7,164 nt of DNA from Lachnospiraceae bacterium UBA7012. GTDB lineage: Bacteria; Bacillota; Clostridia; Lachnospirales; Lachnospiraceae. How positions within the stretch are numbered: the first letter of the stretch is position 1; each line of letters starts with the position of its first letter. Made by a program: the position numbers and the translations under genes. The stretch covers positions 1 through 7,164 of the forward strand of contig DJXE01000191.1 of NCBI GenBank assembly GCA_002449595.1, in the 5' to 3' direction. Under the pieces are notes generated by a model that searched no databases, was not told the origin of the DNA, and worked only from the letters and a program-made list of their open reading frames with translations. This document shows positions 5,462 to 7,164 of this stretch, piece after piece.

Positions 5462-5746
5462 TGCTGTGACATGATAGCTGTGAAGCGTGAGGTTGCTGTC
5501 GGAGCGGCGACGCCCGTAAAGACAGGTTTTCCGTGGAGCGAATGTCAAACAATCTGACGACAGGTCACTGTACCGATCAACAGTCTGCCGAGGGCAGAAA
5601 CGACGTGTAAGTTCAAGCTGTTTGAGATCGGAAACCGGCAAATGCCGGTTTTATGATTGAGAAGGGCGCGACACGCACGGGAGTGTGTACAGTCACCGCT
5701 GGTCGTACTTATCATTAAAAAGTGCGAAAAGGAGGCGACTTTTTTT
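5462..5746 (+). ncRNA. Structured 5' leader of the S10 operon mRNA
   Basis: About 285 nt separate the predicted transcription start from the rpsJ ATG, with no convincing gene. Several local helices are visible: CTGTC (5496-5500) with GACAG (5521-5525), TCTGCC-GAG-GGCAGA (5584-5598), and AAACCGGC-AAAT-GCCGGTTT (5632-5651) followed by TTATG. Near the 3' end AAAAAGT (5717-5723) can pair with ACTTTTT (5738-5744), putting the GGAGG binding site (5731-5735) in the loop. Long leaders of S10 operons are autoregulatory in other bacteria; in E. coli L4 acts on the leader at transcription and translation level. Whether L4 acts here is inference, and this leader's fold is not obviously the E. coli one. 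Confidence 0.6.
5632..5652 (+). terminator. Possible attenuator hairpin in the S10 leader
   Basis: An 8-bp stem AAACCGGC (5632-5639) / GCCGGTTT (5644-5651) with an AAAT tetraloop ends in four Ts. The U run is short, so this is at best a weak or conditional terminator. Its place about 95 nt before rpsJ is where an attenuator would sit. Confidence 0.35.
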
Positions 5747-6064
5747 ATGGCAAACCAGGTGATGAGAATTACATTAAAGGCGTACGATCACGAGCTGATC
5801 GACCAGTCCGCGAAGAAGATCATCGACACCGTCCGCAAGAACGGCTCGCAGGTCTCCGGCCCGGTGCCGCTTCCCACTAAGAAGGAAGTGGTTACGATCC
5901 TCCGCGCTGTCCACAAGTACAAAGACAGCAGAGAGCAGTTCGAGCAGCGCACACACAAGCGCCTGATCGACATCATTACCCCCACGCAGAAGACGGTCGA
6001 TGCGCTGCAGAGACTCGAAATGCCTGCAGGTGTGTTCATCAACATCAAGATGGTAACAAAATAA
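5747..6064 (+). CDS. rpsJ: 30S ribosomal protein S10 (NusE)
   Basis: The 105-aa product is full length for S10, a 3'-domain protein of the small subunit that also serves as NusE in antitermination complexes. Recognisable segments are [20 protein letters not shown] (6-25), [20 protein letters not shown] (37-56), [18 protein letters not shown] (59-76) and [11 protein letters not shown] at the end. The ATG at 5747 is chosen because MANQVMRI is the family start and GGAGG (5731-5735) lies 11 nt upstream; an upstream in-frame ATG at 5657 would add 30 unconserved residues encoded by leader RNA. It is the first gene of the S10 operon. Loop residues AVHKYK (54-59) differ from E. coli SPHVNK but match Firmicutes S10. 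Confidence 0.98.
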   Translation: MANQVMRITLKAYDHELIDQSAKKIIDTVRKNGSQVSGPVPLPTKKEVVTILRAVHKYKDSREQFEQRTHKRLIDIITPTQKTVDALQRLEMPAGVFINIKMVTK

Positions 6065-6256
6065 TGAGCAAATACCCCTTTGCGCAAGAAAGATCAGCCT
6101 TGCCGGAGGTTCGTATTTATAGAAGTTCTAAGCATTATTATCAAAACTGCCTCTACTAGTATGACAGCCGGAAATGCCGGCCGGGGCCGCCTGAATAACG
6201 GGAGGCGGCAGGAAAACACAGAAGGTTGTCCGCTGTAGGCAAAGAAAGAGGTAAAC
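6065..6256 (+). other. 192-nt rpsJ-rplC spacer with three hairpins
   Basis: No gene is visible here. Just after the rpsJ stop GCAAA (6068-6072) pairs with TTTGC (6079-6083). Further on are two adjacent GC-rich hairpins: GCCGG-AAATG-CCGGC (6167-6181) and GCCGCCT (6186-6192) with AGGCGGC (6203-6209). None is followed by a T tract, so read-through into rplC is expected. In many bacteria rpsJ and rplC are much closer. The structures may be RNA-processing sites, an mRNA stabiliser, or a second regulatory leader for rplC-rplD. No clear promoter was found. Confidence 0.55.
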
Positions 6257-6940
6257 ATGAAGAAAGCAATACTTGCAACCAAAATCGGTATGACACAGGT
6301 CTTCAAGGATGACGGAACCCTCGTTCCCGTCACTGTCCTTGAGGCAGGTCCCTGCGTCGTCACACAGGTGAAGACGGTCGAGAACGACGGCTATGAAGCT
6401 GTCCAGGTCGGCTTCGGCGACGCGAAGGAGAGAATCACGGTCGTGGACAAGTCCGGCAAGAAGGAAGTCGTCCACCAGCACGGCGTCGGCAAGGCTATGA
6501 AGGGCCATTTCGACAAGGCCGGCACGTCCGTCAAGAAGTTCGTCCGCGAGTTCCGTTTCGAGAACAGCGGCGAGTACACTGTCGGCAGCGAGATCAAGGC
6601 TGACATCTTCGCAGACGGCGACAAGATCGACGTGACTGCAGTCACGAAGGGCAAAGGATTCCAGGGCGCGATCAAGAGACTTGGCCAGCACAGAGGTCCC
6701 ATGGGGCACGGCTCCAAGTTCCACCGCCATCAGGGTTCCAACGGTTCTTCCTCCGATCCGAGCAGAGTTTTCAAGGGAAAAGGCATGCCCGGTCACATGG
6801 GTCATGTTCAGGTAACAGTCCAGAATCTTGAAGTTGTCAGAGTGGACGCGGACAGAAATCTCATCCTGGTCAAGGGCGCGGTTCCCGGACCCAAGAAGGG
6901 CCTGATCACCATCAAAGAGACCACGAAGGCAGAAGCATAA
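6257..6940 (+). CDS. rplC: 50S ribosomal protein L3
   Basis: L3 is an early-assembly protein of the large subunit whose central extension reaches toward the peptidyl transferase centre. The 227-aa product starts [16 protein letters not shown], has [20 protein letters not shown] (31-50), the tip segment [21 protein letters not shown] (about 143-163) and [20 protein letters not shown] (169-188), and ends [19 protein letters not shown]. The HRHQGSNG tip in place of HRxPGSIG is the form I associate with Lachnospiraceae-type Clostridia. The protein is about 17 residues longer than typical L3; the extra is a charged stretch at about residues 59-78 (containing [17 protein letters not shown]) before [14 protein letters not shown] (6247-6251) precedes the ATG. 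The gene is cotranscribed with rplD, which starts 18 nt downstream. Confidence 0.98.
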   Translation: MKKAILATKIGMTQVFKDDGTLVPVTVLEAGPCVVTQVKTVENDGYEAVQVGFGDAKERITVVDKSGKKEVVHQHGVGKAMKGHFDKAGTSVKKFVREFRFENSGEYTVGSEIKADIFADGDKIDVTAVTKGKGFQGAIKRLGQHRGPMGHGSKFHRHQGSNGSSSDPSRVFKGKGMPGHMGHVQVTVQNLEVVRVDADRNLILVKGAVPGPKKGLITIKETTKAEA

Positions 6941-6958
6941 CGGGAAGGAGGCTGACAC

Positions 6959-7164
6959 ATGGCAAACGTATCTGTGTTAAATATGGAAGGTGCCCAGGTT
7001 GGTACCATCGAGTTAAATGATGCGGTCTTTGGCGTATCCGTTAATGAACATCTGCTTCACATGGCAGTAGTCCAGCATCTGGCGAACAACCGCCAGGGCA
7101 CGCAGAAGGCCAAGACCCGCGGCGAAGTCAGCGGAGGCGGAAAGAAGCCCTGGAGACAGAAGGG
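6959..7164 (+). CDS. rplD: 50S ribosomal protein L4, N-terminal part (partial)
   Basis: The ATG at 6959 is preceded by GGAGG (6947-6951) at 7-nt spacing. The 68 complete codons give [20 protein letters not shown], then [18 protein letters not shown], then [17 protein letters not shown]. The last is the diagnostic start of the L4 loop that lines the exit tunnel. The gene runs off the window end. L4 binds 23S rRNA early in assembly and in E. coli represses its own S10 operon; that makes it the natural candidate ligand for the leader upstream of rpsJ. Confidence 0.97.
   Translation, partial: MANVSVLNMEGAQVGTIELNDAVFGVSVNEHLLHMAVVQHLANNRQGTQKAKTRGEVSGGGKKPWRQK

Noticed and set aside
5031..5474. 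147-codon plus-strand frame after GH31
   Set aside because: It runs through the 93-bp repeats, the 15-bp hairpin and both S10 promoters, and the product has no recognisable domain or binding site.
5657..5746. Upstream in-frame start that would extend S10 by 30 residues
   Set aside because: The added residues are not S10-like, and the strong GGAGG site belongs to the ATG at 5747.
64..5746. Integrated mobile element carrying the accessory genes
   Set aside because: There is no transposase, integrase, tRNA gene, terminal inverted repeat or target-site duplication that I can see.
5906..5926. S10 loop residues 54-59 (AVHKYK) as a tetracycline/tigecycline resistance variant
   Set aside because: Although the loop differs from E. 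coli [17 protein letters not shown] is the normal form in Firmicutes.

Overview
The window looks like chromosomal DNA of a Gram-positive Clostridia-type bacterium, most likely Lachnospiraceae or a near relative. This rests on remembered protein sequence: the EF-Tu tail (GSGRVV), the S10 loop [11 protein letters not shown] and the L3 segment HRHQGSNG are all typical of that group. Strong GGAGG-type ribosome binding sites fit. Base composition is uneven: the methyltransferase and GH31 genes are visibly GC-rich at third codon positions, while maf and the spacers are more AT-rich.

Layout: the 3' end of tuf (1-63) closes a translation-factor operon and is followed by a strong intrinsic terminator (166-198). 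A noncoding tandem array fills 205-945. It has about ten units of 75 bp, most of which can fold into a hairpin. Next come three genes on the same strand: a Maf-type nucleotide pyrophosphatase (984-1637), a class I SAM-dependent methyltransferase (1846-2745) and a GH31 alpha-glycosidase (2943-5003). Each gap between them holds its own repeats or inverted repeats. A 93-bp imperfect tandem duplication and a very stable hairpin follow GH31. The S10 ribosomal protein operon then begins, with two candidate promoters (5346-5354 and 5427-5455), a structured leader of about 285 nt, rpsJ, a 192-nt spacer rich in hairpins, rplC, and the start of rplD, which runs off the window.

The translation genes at both ends (EF-Tu; S10, L3, L4) are the conserved str/S10 neighbourhood. 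The 5.7 kb between tuf and rpsJ reads as an accessory insertion with no transposase, integrase or attachment site in view. Its three genes have no obvious shared pathway: Maf cleaves nucleoside triphosphates such as dTTP/UTP, the methyltransferase probably acts on RNA, and GH31 trims alpha-linked sugars in the cytoplasm.

The most interesting signal is the 75-bp array. The spacing is exact over nine units with no indels. Units alternate between two types (150-bp super-period), and hairpin pairing is kept with different arm sequences in different units. Open frames through it are by-products of a period divisible by three.
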